Assembly: GCF_026162365.1 (NCBI RefSeq)
Contig: NZ_JAOANW010000005.1
Coordinates: 186,001-250,000 of the forward strand
Reading direction: 5' to 3'
Length of the DNA stretch: 64,000 bases
Origin: Nitratireductor luteus
GTDB lineage: Bacteria > Pseudomonadota > Alphaproteobacteria > Rhizobiales > Rhizobiaceae
The first letter of the stretch is position 1, and the number at the start of each line of letters is the position of its first letter. A program made the translations under genes and the position numbers. Under the pieces are notes generated by a model. That model was not told the DNA's origin, made no database searches, and saw nothing but the letters and a program-made list of their open reading frames with translations. Below are positions 51,685-59,861 of this stretch, in pieces.

Positions 51685-52155
51685 TCAGCCGCTTTTGGCC
51701 AGATAGTCTTCGAGATTGTCGAGGGCCGAACTCCAGCCGCTCTCATGGCCGTCGCGCGATTCTTTCGAGGTAAATATTGCCTGGTGGAGAGTGAGCCGGG
51801 TCTTATCGGCGCCGGCTTCCTTGAGCGTTACCGTCACCACGGTTTCATGGCCGGGCCGGCCGGTCTCGTCGTCCCAGACATGGGTGAAGACGATGCGCTC
51901 CGGTTCATCGATTTCCTTGTAGACGCCGCTCAGCCAGTACTCCTTGCCGTCCGGCGAGCGCATGCAGGTGCGGTAGGAGCCGCCGGGCCGGATGTCGCCT
52001 TCCGCGTGCGGAATGGTCATGCCCTTGGGGCAGCTCCAGTTGTTCAGATGCTCCGGCCGGGTCCACATCTGGAAGACGAGCTCGCGCGGCGCGTCGAAGG
52101 TGCGGGTCAGGTACAGTTCGGCATCCGATTCCACGGCTGGATCATAGGCTGTCAT
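51685..52155 (-). CDS. SRPBCC/AHSA1-family protein
   Basis: A 156-residue START-like (AHSA1) domain protein. Its landmarks are LYLTRTFDAPRELVFQMWTR, MTIPHAEGDIRPGGSYRTCM and GHESGWSSALDNLEDYLAKSG. These proteins bind hydrophobic ligands and are usually paired with ArsR-type regulators. Its ATG overlaps the stop of the ArsR gene (ATGA), as is classic for the pair. The function is unknown. Confidence 0.9.
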   Translation of the reverse strand: MTAYDPAVESDAELYLTRTFDAPRELVFQMWTRPEHLNNWSCPKGMTIPHAEGDIRPGGSYRTCMRSPDGKEYWLSGVYKEIDEPERIVFTHVWDDETGRPGHETVVTVTLKEAGADKTRLTLHQAIFTSKESRDGHESGWSSALDNLEDYLAKSG

Positions 52156-52496
52156 TTGGGTGTCTCCTTCTGCTGAATTCCCTTCAGATAATCGTCCAGG
52201 CGGTCGAGGCTTCCCTCCCAGAAACGCCGATAGCGCTCCACCCAGTCGGCGACCTCCTTCAGCGGCCCCGCCTCCAGGCGGCACGGCCGGTACTGGGCAT
52301 TGCGCCCCCGCGAAACGAGGCCCGCTCCCTCCAGCACCTTCAAGTGCTTCGAGATCGCCGGCAGCGACAGGTCGAAGGGGGCGGCGATCTCGTTGACGGT
52401 TGCCTCGCCCTCGCAAAGCTTCGCGAGCATCGCGCGGCGGGTGGGGTCGGCGAGCGCGGCAAAAGCGGCGCTCAAGGGGTCCGATTGCTCTCTCAT
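52152..52496 (-). CDS. ArsR-family transcriptional repressor
   Basis: A 114-residue winged-helix protein. It has ALADPTRRAMLAKLCEGEATVNEIA and SLPAISKHLKVLEGAGLVSR and no metal-binding Cys pair, so it belongs to the SRPBCC-associated ArsR subgroup. It is followed at once by the AHSA1 gene. The operator-like TTAAC-N6-GTTAA lies 16-32 bp upstream of the ATG, consistent with self-repression. Confidence 0.9.
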   Translation of the reverse strand: MREQSDPLSAAFAALADPTRRAMLAKLCEGEATVNEIAAPFDLSLPAISKHLKVLEGAGLVSRGRNAQYRPCRLEAGPLKEVADWVERYRRFWEGSLDRLDDYLKGIQQKETPK

Positions 52497-52512
52497 TTTC
52501 CTGCTTGGTTAA

Positions 52513-52528
52513 TTAACTAGTTGGTTAA
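52513..52528. promoter_or_regulatory. Probable ArsR operator
   Basis: TTAAC (52513-52517) and GTTAA (52524-52528) form an inverted repeat with a 6-bp spacer, inside an AT-rich island just before the ArsR start. Similar TTAAC/GTTAA operators occur in SRPBCC-linked ArsR operons. The reading is from the sequence plus family habit. Confidence 0.55.
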
Positions 52529-52561
52529 ATACTGATTGAACGTACCCATGTCAACCGGCTC

Positions 52562-52590
52562 TTGCACCTTGCCGCAGCGTGGGCTATTGA
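52562..52590 (+). promoter_or_regulatory. Probable sigma-70 promoter of leuL-leuA
   Basis: TTGCAC and TATTGA are separated by 17 bp. The -10 ends 7 nt before the leader ATG at 52598, the same geometry as the trp leader, so the transcript may start at or beside the ATG. Confidence 0.6.
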
Positions 52591-52597
52591 ACCCGTC

Positions 52598-52720
52598 ATG
52601 TCCCATGCCGATCGCAACAATTTTGCCAGTCCGACCGCCGTTTTCATCGGCGCGACGGCGCGTGCGTTCAGCTCCAGCCTGCTACTTCTCGGTCTTATCG
52701 GCGATCGCCGGGTCCGCTGA
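52598..52720 (+). CDS. leuL: leuA leader peptide (four consecutive Leu codons)
   Basis: A 40-codon frame (starts MSHADRNNFASP, ends GDRRVR) stops at TGA. Codons 28-31 are CTG, CTA, CTT, CTC, followed by Gly-Leu-Ile, so SSLLLLGLI would stall ribosomes when leucine is scarce. It precedes leuA by 126 bp with alternative hairpins in between. The frame is not conserved protein sequence; the regulatory Leu run and placement support it. Confidence 0.82.
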   Translation: MSHADRNNFASPTAVFIGATARAFSSSLLLLGLIGDRRVR

Positions 52721-52747
52721 AGGGGCGCTCGGCGATCGATGTCGCCG
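52702..52747 (+). terminator. leuA attenuator (competing hairpins)
   Basis: CGGCGATCG at 52730-52738 can pair with CGATCGCCG at 52702-52710 (antiterminator, just past the Leu codons). Alternatively, its CGGCGA pairs with TCGCCG at 52742-52747 (terminator, loop TCGATG). The terminator is followed by a modest T/C-rich stretch (CGTGGCTTTCCCT), weaker than a textbook U run. The arrangement fits leucine attenuation. Confidence 0.65.
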
Positions 52748-52846
52748 CGTGGCTTTCCCTGCTCCTTCCAGCCGAAAACCTGAGATGCAGCCTTGACAGG
52801 CGAGCCTGTGCGGTAGACCAAACCCGCGGCCGCCGGGAGTGACAAG

Positions 52847-54559
52847 ATGGACGCAAATAACGACAATTCCAACATGCGCGCGGGCCACAAGGGCATGCCT
52901 GACGCGCCGCGCAAATATCAGCCATATCCCTTGGTCGACCTTCCCGACCGGACCTGGCCGGGCAAGCGCATAGAGAAGGCTCCGATCTGGTGCTCCGTGG
53001 ACCTGCGCGACGGCAATCAGGCGCTCATCGATCCGATGGGCCACGAGCGCAAGGCGCGCATGTTCGGCCTGCTGCTCGACATGGGGTTCAAGGAAATCGA
53101 GATCGGCTTTCCTTCCGCGTCCCAGACCGATTTCGATTTCACCCGGTGGGCCATCGAGGAAGGCGGCGTTCCCGATGACGTATCGCTCCAGGTGCTGGTG
53201 CAGTGCCGGCCGGAGCTCATCTCGCGCACTTTCCAAGCGCTCGAAGGGGCCAGGCGCCCGATCGTCCACTTTTACAATTCCACCAGCGAGTTGCAGCGTC
53301 GCGTCGTGTTCGGCAAGGATGTCGCCGGCATCAAGCAGATCGCCACGGATGCGGCCAAGATGGTGGCCGACATGGCGGCAAAGGCCGGCGGCGGCTACCG
53401 TTTCGAATATTCGCCGGAAAGCTTCACCGGCACGGAGCTCGAGGTGGCGCTGGAAATCTGCAATGCCGTGACCGAGATCATCGATCCGACGCCGGAAAAC
53501 AAGCTGATCCTCAACCTGCCGGCGACCGTCGAGATGTCGACGCCCAATGTGCATGCCGACCAGTTCGAGTGGATGCACCGCAATCTCGACCGGCGGGACT
53601 GCATCATCCTGTCTATCCACCCCCATAACGACCGGGGCACCGGCATCGCGGCCACCGAGCTTGCCCTGATGGCGGGCGCCGACCGCGTGGAGGGCACGCT
53701 TTTTGGCAATGGCGAGCGCACCGGCAATGTCGACCTCGTCACGCTGGCGCTCAACATGTACACCCAGGGCGTCGATCCGATGCTCGACTGCTCGGACATC
53801 AACCGCATGAAGGATGTCTACGAGCACTGCAACCAGCTGCGCATTCCCGAGCGCCACCCCTATGTGGGCGAACTGGTCTACACCGCGTTTTCTGGTTCCC
53901 ACCAGGATGCGATTAACAAAGGCATGAAGGCCATCAAGGCGGCCAACAAGCCGCAGTGGGAAGTGCCCTATCTGCCCATCGATCCGCAGGATGTCGGGCG
54001 CTCCTATGAGGCCATCATCCGCATCAATTCACAGTCCGGAAAGGGCGGCATCGCCTATATTCTCCAGGCCGATTACGGGCTCAACCTGCCGCGCAACCTG
54101 CAGGTGGAATTCCGCGAGGACATTCAGGAGATCACCGACACCGAAGGCAAGGAACTACCGTCGAAGCGCATCCATGAGCGGTTCATGGAGCTTTATGTCG
54201 ACCAGCCGGGCGCCCGGCTCAAATTCGTCGACCACCAGACCTTTCCCGACACCAGCGCGAAGGGAAGGCGGATCGTCGAGGCCACCATCCTCGACAATGG
54301 CGTGGAGAAGACGATCAAGGGTTCCGGCACGGGACCGGTCGACGGCTTCATCAACGCGCTCTCCAGCCATGTCGGCGTGGAGATGTCGGTCCTCGACTAT
54401 TCCGAACATTCCCTGCAGCGCGGCGCGGATGCGGCGGCCGTTTGCTACATGGAGGTGGAGCACCCGGGCGGAAAGCTTTTCGGCGTCGGCATGAACACGA
54501 ACATCGTGACGGCCTCGCTCGAAGCCGTGGTCTCCGCCGCCAACAGGATCGTCGGCTGA
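52847..54559 (+). CDS. leuA: 2-Isopropylmalate synthase
   Basis: A 570-residue enzyme condensing acetyl-CoA and 2-ketoisovalerate, the first step of leucine synthesis. The TIM barrel has the metal/start motif WCSVDLRDGNQAL and SIHPHNDRGTG with the conserved HxD. The C-terminal LeuA allosteric domain spans about 430-570 (GSGTGPVDGFINALSSHVG), through which leucine inhibits. The length and the RDGNQAL form place it in the longer LeuA type 2 class. The stop (TGA) shares its A with the next gene's ATG. It is controlled by the upstream leader. Confidence 0.96.
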   Translation: MDANNDNSNMRAGHKGMPDAPRKYQPYPLVDLPDRTWPGKRIEKAPIWCSVDLRDGNQALIDPMGHERKARMFGLLLDMGFKEIEIGFPSASQTDFDFTRWAIEEGGVPDDVSLQVLVQCRPELISRTFQALEGARRPIVHFYNSTSELQRRVVFGKDVAGIKQIATDAAKMVADMAAKAGGGYRFEYSPESFTGTELEVALEICNAVTEIIDPTPENKLILNLPATVEMSTPNVHADQFEWMHRNLDRRDCIILSIHPHNDRGTGIAATELALMAGADRVEGTLFGNGERTGNVDLVTLALNMYTQGVDPMLDCSDINRMKDVYEHCNQLRIPERHPYVGELVYTAFSGSHQDAINKGMKAIKAANKPQWEVPYLPIDPQDVGRSYEAIIRINSQSGKGGIAYILQADYGLNLPRNLQVEFREDIQEITDTEGKELPSKRIHERFMELYVDQPGARLKFVDHQTFPDTSAKGRRIVEATILDNGVEKTIKGSGTGPVDGFINALSSHVGVEMSVLDYSEHSLQRGADAAAVCYMEVEHPGGKLFGVGMNTNIVTASLEAVVSAANRIVG

Positions 54560-55317
54560 TGGGCCTTGCCGTTCGGGAGACGGGCGGGGAGGGCGAACCG
54601 CTCGTCCTCCTCCACGGCTTCGGCGGCACGCACCGGGCCTGGAACCAGGTCGTCGCGGCGCTCGGCCAGGGCACGCGCGTGCTGGCCTACGACCTGCCGG
54701 GCCACGGCGGCTCGCTGGACTTTCCCGACGCCGGTCCCGCACCCGTCGCCGCCCGGGCGATCGCCGCCGACCTGCAGGCACGGGGCTGCGGGCGGTTCCA
54801 TCTCGCGGGTCATTCCTTCGGCGGCGCCGTCGCCACGCTGATCGCCATGCGCGCGCCCGGACAGGTGGCTTCGCTGACGCTGTTTGCTCCGGGCGGTTTC
54901 GGTCCGGAAATCAACGCGCCGCTGCTTAAAAGCTACGCAGAAGCCCGATCCGCCGAGGAGGTTGAGGCCTGCCTTGCCATGATGTCGGGCCCGGATTGCG
55001 CGATCCCGTCCGATGTCGTCGAAGCTGCAATGACCATGCGTGCGCTGCCGGACCAGATCTCTATGCTCCGCCGCATCTGGCAGATGATCGCCGGGGAAGG
55101 CAGCCAGGGAACCCTGCCGCGCGACGGGCTGGCCGGGCTCGATCTGCCGGTGCGGGTCGTGTGGGGCGGGTTCGACGCCGTTCTGCCGGCGCGGCAGTCG
55201 GACGATCTGCCGCCCCTGTTCGCCCGCCACTTCTTCCCCGGTCTCGGCCATATGCTGCCGGAGGAAGCGCCCGCTGACATGGCACGCATCCTGCAATTCG
55301 CGGTCTGCCGAAACTGA
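54559..55317 (+). CDS. Alpha/beta hydrolase coupled to leuA
   Basis: A 252-residue hydrolase with LVLLHGFGGTHRAWNQV, nucleophile GHSFGG, acid in WGGFDAVLP and catalytic His in GLGHMLPEE. It starts with ATG overlapping the leuA stop (TGATG), so it is translationally coupled to leuA and shares its control. A role in leucine metabolism is not obvious; a promiscuous esterase or thioesterase is plausible. Confidence 0.85.
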   Translation: MGLAVRETGGEGEPLVLLHGFGGTHRAWNQVVAALGQGTRVLAYDLPGHGGSLDFPDAGPAPVAARAIAADLQARGCGRFHLAGHSFGGAVATLIAMRAPGQVASLTLFAPGGFGPEINAPLLKSYAEARSAEEVEACLAMMSGPDCAIPSDVVEAAMTMRALPDQISMLRRIWQMIAGEGSQGTLPRDGLAGLDLPVRVVWGGFDAVLPARQSDDLPPLFARHFFPGLGHMLPEEAPADMARILQFAVCRN

Positions 55318-55410
55318 TTCAAAGACGCCTGCCAATCGCATTGAATTTGTTGCATTTACCTTGCCGTGCGAGAGCGGAACAAAACGTGATGATTTTACCT
55401 CCAGCCCATG

Positions 55411-55425
55411 TTAACGGTAAGTTAA
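55411..55425. promoter_or_regulatory. CtrA box TTAA-N7-TTAA
   Basis: TTAA at 55411 and TTAA at 55422 are separated by exactly 7 bp (CGGTAAG), the full CtrA consensus, 28 bp upstream of the ATG at 55453. A GANTC site (55316) lies about 95 bp upstream of the box. The gene downstream is a candidate CtrA target. Confidence 0.65.
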
Positions 55426-55452
55426 CTGTGTTCCCGATCTGGAGGATCGCTT

Positions 55453-56049
55453 ATGAGTGAGGCTGGCCAGAAGGTCGCGCCTGCCGAGAATGTGCGCAGG
55501 CTTTCCAGTGTCATTCGCGACATGAAGAACGCCGCCGCCGATCGCGAGGATGTCGTGGTCGAGATGCGTGAGGCGAGCCATACACGCCTGGAGCTTCTCG
55601 CCCAGGAACTGCAGCCGGTTTTCGCCGACGTCCCGGAAGACGATCCGAGCTTCGACTTCGTGATCTCCAACGGCGAGCAGCCGCGTCTGTGGATCGATGC
55701 CGTTGCGCATGTCGCCATGGCGCGCGACCGGCGCACATACCGCTTCCTGTGCGACACGCGGCTTGGCCGCCAGGTACTCGCGGAATCGGCCGACATGCAG
55801 CCGGTTGCCGATCAGGTGACACGCTATATCGCTGAGAGAATGGTGGAACGCCAGCGCCGTATAGAAGGCGATATCGAAGTCCTGCCGCGCGGACAGACCG
55901 ACGAAGCGCAAAAGCCGGATGAGGCGAAGCCGAGCCGCTGGAGGGCGTTTTTCAGCGGCCTGCTGTTGGTCATCCTCGGTGGCATCGTCGGCGCCGGCTC
56001 TGTCCTTTTCTCCATGACCGAGCGGTTTCAGGAGCTCAATCCCTTTTAG
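55453..56049 (+). CDS. Membrane protein with putative CtrA promoter
   Basis: A 198-residue protein. The N-terminal 135 residues are soluble and charged (RRLSSVIRDMKNAAADRED, FDFVISNGEQPRLWIDAVAHV). The C-terminus has a proline/lysine linker (about 140-160) and a transmembrane helix at 168-188 (FSGLLLVILGGIVGAGSVLF), so it is a tail-anchored-like inner-membrane protein with the soluble part in the cytoplasm. No enzymatic motif is seen. The full CtrA box upstream suggests cell-cycle timing, perhaps in division or polarity. I do not recognise a named family. Confidence 0.75.
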   Translation: MSEAGQKVAPAENVRRLSSVIRDMKNAAADREDVVVEMREASHTRLELLAQELQPVFADVPEDDPSFDFVISNGEQPRLWIDAVAHVAMARDRRTYRFLCDTRLGRQVLAESADMQPVADQVTRYIAERMVERQRRIEGDIEVLPRGQTDEAQKPDEAKPSRWRAFFSGLLLVILGGIVGAGSVLFSMTERFQELNPF

Positions 56050-56151
56050 CGCCAGATGCTCGTGGCCATTTTTGCCGCAAGTTTTTGACACGATCGCTGC
56101 GTATGCGCTGAGTGTGGGGCGTTTTTTATCAGGCCGTGCAGCTGTTGAGGC

Positions 56152-56394
56152 ATGCGGAAAGGATTTCGTGTGAATGGTTTATTTTGGATCGCCCTGTTTT
56201 TGATCATTGTAGGTGGCGGGATGTTCGGTGTTGCTGCCGTTATGGGTTCGTACGTGGATGGCGACGGAATCCTGCATGAGCCCGGATTTGGCTTCGCAGT
56301 TATCGGCATGCTGTCGTTTGGGCTGGCTGTGCTGGCAGCTATCACCGGTGCCTGCCTGTTTTTCTGGCGCAGGCGGAAGTCGTTGCGTGGGTAA
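56152..56394 (+). CDS. Small two-helix membrane protein (DUF3955-like)
   Basis: An 80-residue protein with membrane helices at about 9-30 and 48-70. Between them, MGSYVDGDGILHEPGFG matches the DUF3955 pattern (GSYVDEDGxLHEP). The C-terminus is basic (FWRRRKSLRG). The function is unknown. It ends 30 bp before the convergent phosphoesterase gene. Confidence 0.75.
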   Translation: MRKGFRVNGLFWIALFLIIVGGGMFGVAAVMGSYVDGDGILHEPGFGFAVIGMLSFGLAVLAAITGACLFFWRRRKSLRG

Positions 56395-56424
56395 AACGTG
56401 CCTGCCAGCTACCGGGTAGGCGCC

Positions 56425-57321
56425 TCAATACAGCGTTAATGACGAGATATCGCCGATTTCTTCGCCGCTGGATATCCCGCGCCGGGTGAAGCGCAGTTGC
56501 CAGTTTCCAGCCGCACCATCGATCTCGAAAAGGTTGTAGTGCGCCGGCGTCTTGGCGCTGCCGTCGGCCTGTCCCGCGGCCGCGACGCCGACGACGGGTA
56601 CCGGCCCGCCGGGTCCGTCGATCCGGTGCACGGTCGCCACATGCGTATGCCCGTGCAGGACCAGTTCCGCGCCGTGGCGGCGCACGATCTTCTGAAAGCG
56701 CGAAATGCCGTAGAGCCGTTTGGCGGCATGGGTTGCGCCGCGCACGGGCGGATGGTGGATCATGACGACGCGGAACAGGCCGCGCTCGCGCGCCTCGTCC
56801 AGCAGGGCCGCGAGCTTTCGCGCCTGCCCGTCGGAGAAATGGCCGCTGGCCAGAAAAGGCGCCGTGGCGCGGGCCGAGGATAGGCCGATCATTGCCACCG
56901 TCCCCCGCACCCGCATATAGGGAAAGCCGCGCCTGCCCGTTGGCGGCGGAGAACGATCGCCGGTCATGAACGGCGCCCATGCGCGGCAGGCCCGCTTCAG
57001 CGCGCCCGGAACATAGGCATCGTGGTTGCCCGGCACCACCGATATGTCCTTCGGATCGCCCAATCCCTCCAGCCACAGCTTCGCCAGTTCGATTTCCCTG
57101 TCGAGAGCCAGATTGACCAGATCGCCGGTCAGTGCGATGTGGTCCGGGGCTGCCGCCAGCATGTCCGTAGTGATGAGGTCGATGATGCCGTGATCCAGGC
57201 TGAACCGGCGGTTGCGGCGCCAGTTGATGTAGCCGGTTATCCGCTTTGAGGCGAGTTCGCGATAGGATATGTCGGGCAGCGGACCCAGATGGATGTCGGA
57301 AAAATGTGCCAGGCGAAACAT
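56425..57321 (-). CDS. Metallophosphoesterase (calcineurin-like)
   Basis: A 298-residue phosphoesterase with the five metal-site motifs: HFSDIHLG, TGDLVN, GNHDAY, HHPPV and GHTHV. It resembles 3',5'-cyclic-AMP-type or UDP-sugar pyrophosphatase relatives (LpxH/YkuE group) without clear membership in any. No signal peptide is seen. It probably hydrolyses phosphoester bonds with a dinuclear Fe/Mn centre. The substrate is not determinable. Confidence 0.9.
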   Translation of the reverse strand: MFRLAHFSDIHLGPLPDISYRELASKRITGYINWRRNRRFSLDHGIIDLITTDMLAAAPDHIALTGDLVNLALDREIELAKLWLEGLGDPKDISVVPGNHDAYVPGALKRACRAWAPFMTGDRSPPPTGRRGFPYMRVRGTVAMIGLSSARATAPFLASGHFSDGQARKLAALLDEARERGLFRVVMIHHPPVRGATHAAKRLYGISRFQKIVRRHGAELVLHGHTHVATVHRIDGPGGPVPVVGVAAAGQADGSAKTPAHYNLFEIDGAAGNWQLRFTRRGISSGEEIGDISSLTLY

Positions 57322-57343
57322 GAGTCTTCTTTAGAGGACCGGT

Positions 57344-57490
57344 CTAGGGTGTGTCATCAATTGTCGGATTTGAGCCGAAAACGGCTGTTTTTGAGAACCG
57401 GAGCGGAGCGTACTTTAAGTACGTGAGCACCGGAAGCGCAGAAAATGGCTGTTTGCAGCCCAAAAGACGATGATTGAGGACGCACCCTAG
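57344..57490. repeat. 147-bp imperfect palindromic element (MITE/hairpin-like)
   Basis: The ends CTAGGGTGTGTCATCAAT (57344-57361) and ATTGAGGACGCACCCTAG (57473-57490) are inverted. The exact centre is CGTACTT-T-AAGTACG at 57409-57423. The whole element is a long imperfect inverted repeat that can fold into one hairpin. No gene is inside. Its form resembles non-coding dispersed palindromes of rhizobial genomes. It sits between divergent genes. Confidence 0.7.
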
Positions 57491-57514
57491 CGCTTTCCAG
57501 CCCATGGAGACCTC

Positions 57515-58006
57515 ATGAAGCACAAGCCCAATCCCCTGCCCGCGGAAAAGATGCGGCTGCGCGTCAGGCTGTTTCATCTGTGGTTCCTGCTGCGCCGTCC
57601 CATGACGCTCGGCGCCAGGGGCGTGGTCTTCGACGAGGAGGCGCGTTCGGTCCTGTTGATCCGCCACACCTATGTCGCCGGCTGGCAGTTGCCTGGCGGC
57701 GGCGTCGAAGTGGGCGAGACCTTCGAGCAGGCATTGACGCGGGAACTGGAGGAGGAGGGCAATATCGAGCTCCTGGCCCAGCCTGTCCTGCGCTCGCTGC
57801 ACTTTAACCGGCAGTCCAGCCGCCGCGACCATGTCGCGGTCTATCTGGTGACGCGGTTCCGGCAGAACGGATCGCATGTGCCCGACCGCGAAATCGCCGA
57901 GGCGCGGTTCTTTCCGCTGGACGCGCTGCCGGACGGCATAACGGCTGCGACGCGCCGGCGGCTGGCGGAAATCTTCGAAGGGGCTGCGGTTTCACAAGAT
58001 TGGTGA
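57515..58006 (+). CDS. Nudix hydrolase
   Basis: A 163-residue Nudix enzyme that hydrolyses a nucleoside diphosphate linked to X. The Nudix box GX5EX7REUXEEXGU is complete (it begins GGGVEVGETFEQ and ends LEEEGNI). The N-terminal 35 residues include LRVRLFHLWFLLRRPM, possibly a membrane-facing helix. GGAGA precedes ATG 57515. Substrates vary widely in the family. Confidence 0.9.
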   Translation: MKHKPNPLPAEKMRLRVRLFHLWFLLRRPMTLGARGVVFDEEARSVLLIRHTYVAGWQLPGGGVEVGETFEQALTRELEEEGNIELLAQPVLRSLHFNRQSSRRDHVAVYLVTRFRQNGSHVPDREIAEARFFPLDALPDGITAATRRRLAEIFEGAAVSQDW

Positions 58007-58018
58007 GGAGCGTCCGCG

Positions 58019-59008
58019 CTATGCGGCCTTCGCCAGCCTCTCCCGATTGTGCGGCGCGTTGTAGTGCAACTCCGGTCCCTTCGGCACGACCCCTGTCGGA
58101 TTGATGGTGGTGTGGCTGCCGTAATAATGCGACTTGATGTGGCGCAGGTTCACCGTCTCGGAGACGCCCGGCACCTGGTAGAGCTCCCGCAGATAATTGG
58201 AGAGGTTCGGGTAGTCGGCGATGCGGCGCAGATTGCATTTGAAGTGGCCGACATAGACCGGATCGAACCGCACCAGCGTGGTGAACAGCCGCCAGTCCGC
58301 TTCCGTAAGCTGTTCTCCCGCCAGATAACGCTGGCGCGAAAGCATGTCCTCCACCTTGTCCAGCGCGTCGAACAGGGCGTCGAAGGCTTCTTCATAGGCT
58401 TCCTGGGTGGTGGCGAAGCCGGCCTTGTACACGCCGTTGTTGATGTTCTCGTAGACCAGCTCGTTAACGGCGTCGATCTTCTTGCGCAGCGGCGGCGGAT
58501 AGAAATCCAGCGAGGCATCGCCCCATTCGTCGAAAGCTTCGTTCAGCATGCGGATGATTTCGGCGGATTCGTTGGAGACGATGGTCTCCGTCTTCTTGTC
58601 CCACAGCACCGGTACCGTCACCCGGCCCGAGTATTTGGGGTCGGCCCTGGTATATATCTGGCGAAGGAAATCGGCGCCGTAGAGGTCGTCGCCGGTGGCG
58701 GCCTCGTCCTTTTCGAACGTCCAGCCGTTCTCGCCCATGAAGTGATGGACCACGGAAACCGAGATCACGTCTTCGAGCTTTTTCAGCTTGCGGAAGATCA
58801 GCGTGCGATGTGCCCACGGGCAGGCGAGGGAGACGTAAAGGTGATAGCGGCCGGGCTCGGCCTTGAAGCCCCGCTCGCGGCCTTCTGCCGGCGTGCCGTC
58901 CTTCGTCACGAAATCGCCGAACTGCGACTTCGACCGTTCAAAGCGGCCGCCAGATTTGGATGTATCGTACCACTGATCGTGCCAAACGCCGTCGACAAGC
59001 AATCCCAT
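58019..59008 (-). CDS. Glutathionyl-hydroquinone reductase (GST Xi, YqjG/PcpF type)
   Basis: A 329-residue glutathione-transferase-fold enzyme with catalytic Cys63 in ACPWAHR, characteristic of the glutathionyl-hydroquinone reductases. They remove glutathione from glutathionyl-hydroquinones. The C-terminal helical domain is complete (LTEADWRLFTTLVRFDPVYVGHFKCNLRR). AGGAGA precedes ATG 59008. It may protect the cell from quinones formed in aromatic or alicyclic metabolism; the link to the catabolic operon is not established. Confidence 0.92.
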   Translation of the reverse strand: MGLLVDGVWHDQWYDTSKSGGRFERSKSQFGDFVTKDGTPAEGRERGFKAEPGRYHLYVSLACPWAHRTLIFRKLKKLEDVISVSVVHHFMGENGWTFEKDEAATGDDLYGADFLRQIYTRADPKYSGRVTVPVLWDKKTETIVSNESAEIIRMLNEAFDEWGDASLDFYPPPLRKKIDAVNELVYENINNGVYKAGFATTQEAYEEAFDALFDALDKVEDMLSRQRYLAGEQLTEADWRLFTTLVRFDPVYVGHFKCNLRRIADYPNLSNYLRELYQVPGVSETVNLRHIKSHYYGSHTTINPTGVVPKGPELHYNAPHNRERLAKAA

Positions 59009-59290
59009 TCACCGTCTCCTTATCAATCAGGCACCAATGTAGGGATCGGGTGCCAAAGGCCAAGCGCGGTTTCCTGAACGGATCGTCAACCGCGCGGAAA
59101 ATGCCCTCGCTCCTTCAAAAAGCGTGGACGGGCCCGGCGATTGGTGCTAGCGGAATTTTCCGAAATCGGAGCGTTTGAAGAAATGATCCTGTTCCGCGTG
59201 GAGCGACGACGAAAGGCTTGATGCGCGTAATGCGCGCGGGCTCGGCCTGGCCGGGCCGCCGTATCCTTTCGACCCACCGGAATCCGTTTC

Positions 59291-59839
59291 ATGTCCCTTG
59301 CCGACATTTGCTACCTGCCGGAAGAGCCGGCGCACGACGCTGAAATCGAAGAGATCAACGCCGAGGCCTTCGGTCCCGGCCGGTTCGCCCGCGCCGCCTA
59401 TAAGATCCGTGAAGGCGGACCGCATGAACGCGCGCTCTCCTTCGTCGCCACCCATCAGGACACCGTCATCGGCTCCGTCCGCCTGACCCGCATCGTGGCG
59501 GGACAGGGCCGGGGACTGCTCCTCGGGCCGCTCGCAGTCCGTCCCGCCTACAAGAACAAGGGCATCGGCCGCAAGCTCGTGGCCATCGCGCTGGATGCCG
59601 CGCGGGAAGCGGGCGAGGGCGTCGTGGTGCTCGTTGGCGATGAGCCCTATTACGGGCCTCTAGGCTTCAAGCGCATGCCGTACGGGCAACTGTCGATGCC
59701 GCGCCCGGTCGATCCCAACCGCCTCCTGGCCGCAGAGCTGAAGGAAGGCGCGAGGGCCGCGCTCACCGGCGAGATGCGGCATGCTGATTTGCTCGGGGCC
59801 GAAACGAGACCCGGTCTCACCTCCAGCGCCACGGCTTGA
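59291..59839 (+). CDS. GNAT-family N-acetyltransferase
   Basis: A 182-residue acetyltransferase. Its acetyl-CoA site is LLGPLAVRPAYKNKGIGRKLVAIAL (the Q/R-x-x-G-x-G/A pattern, here KNKGIGRK). It is followed by VVLVGDEPYYGPLGFKRMPYG, typical of the GCN5 family. The substrate is unknown. It converges with the large membrane protein gene at 59862. Confidence 0.88.
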   Translation: MSLADICYLPEEPAHDAEIEEINAEAFGPGRFARAAYKIREGGPHERALSFVATHQDTVIGSVRLTRIVAGQGRGLLLGPLAVRPAYKNKGIGRKLVAIALDAAREAGEGVVVLVGDEPYYGPLGFKRMPYGQLSMPRPVDPNRLLAAELKEGARAALTGEMRHADLLGAETRPGLTSSATA

Positions 59840-59861
59840 GCCGCCTGAGGCTAGCGATGCG

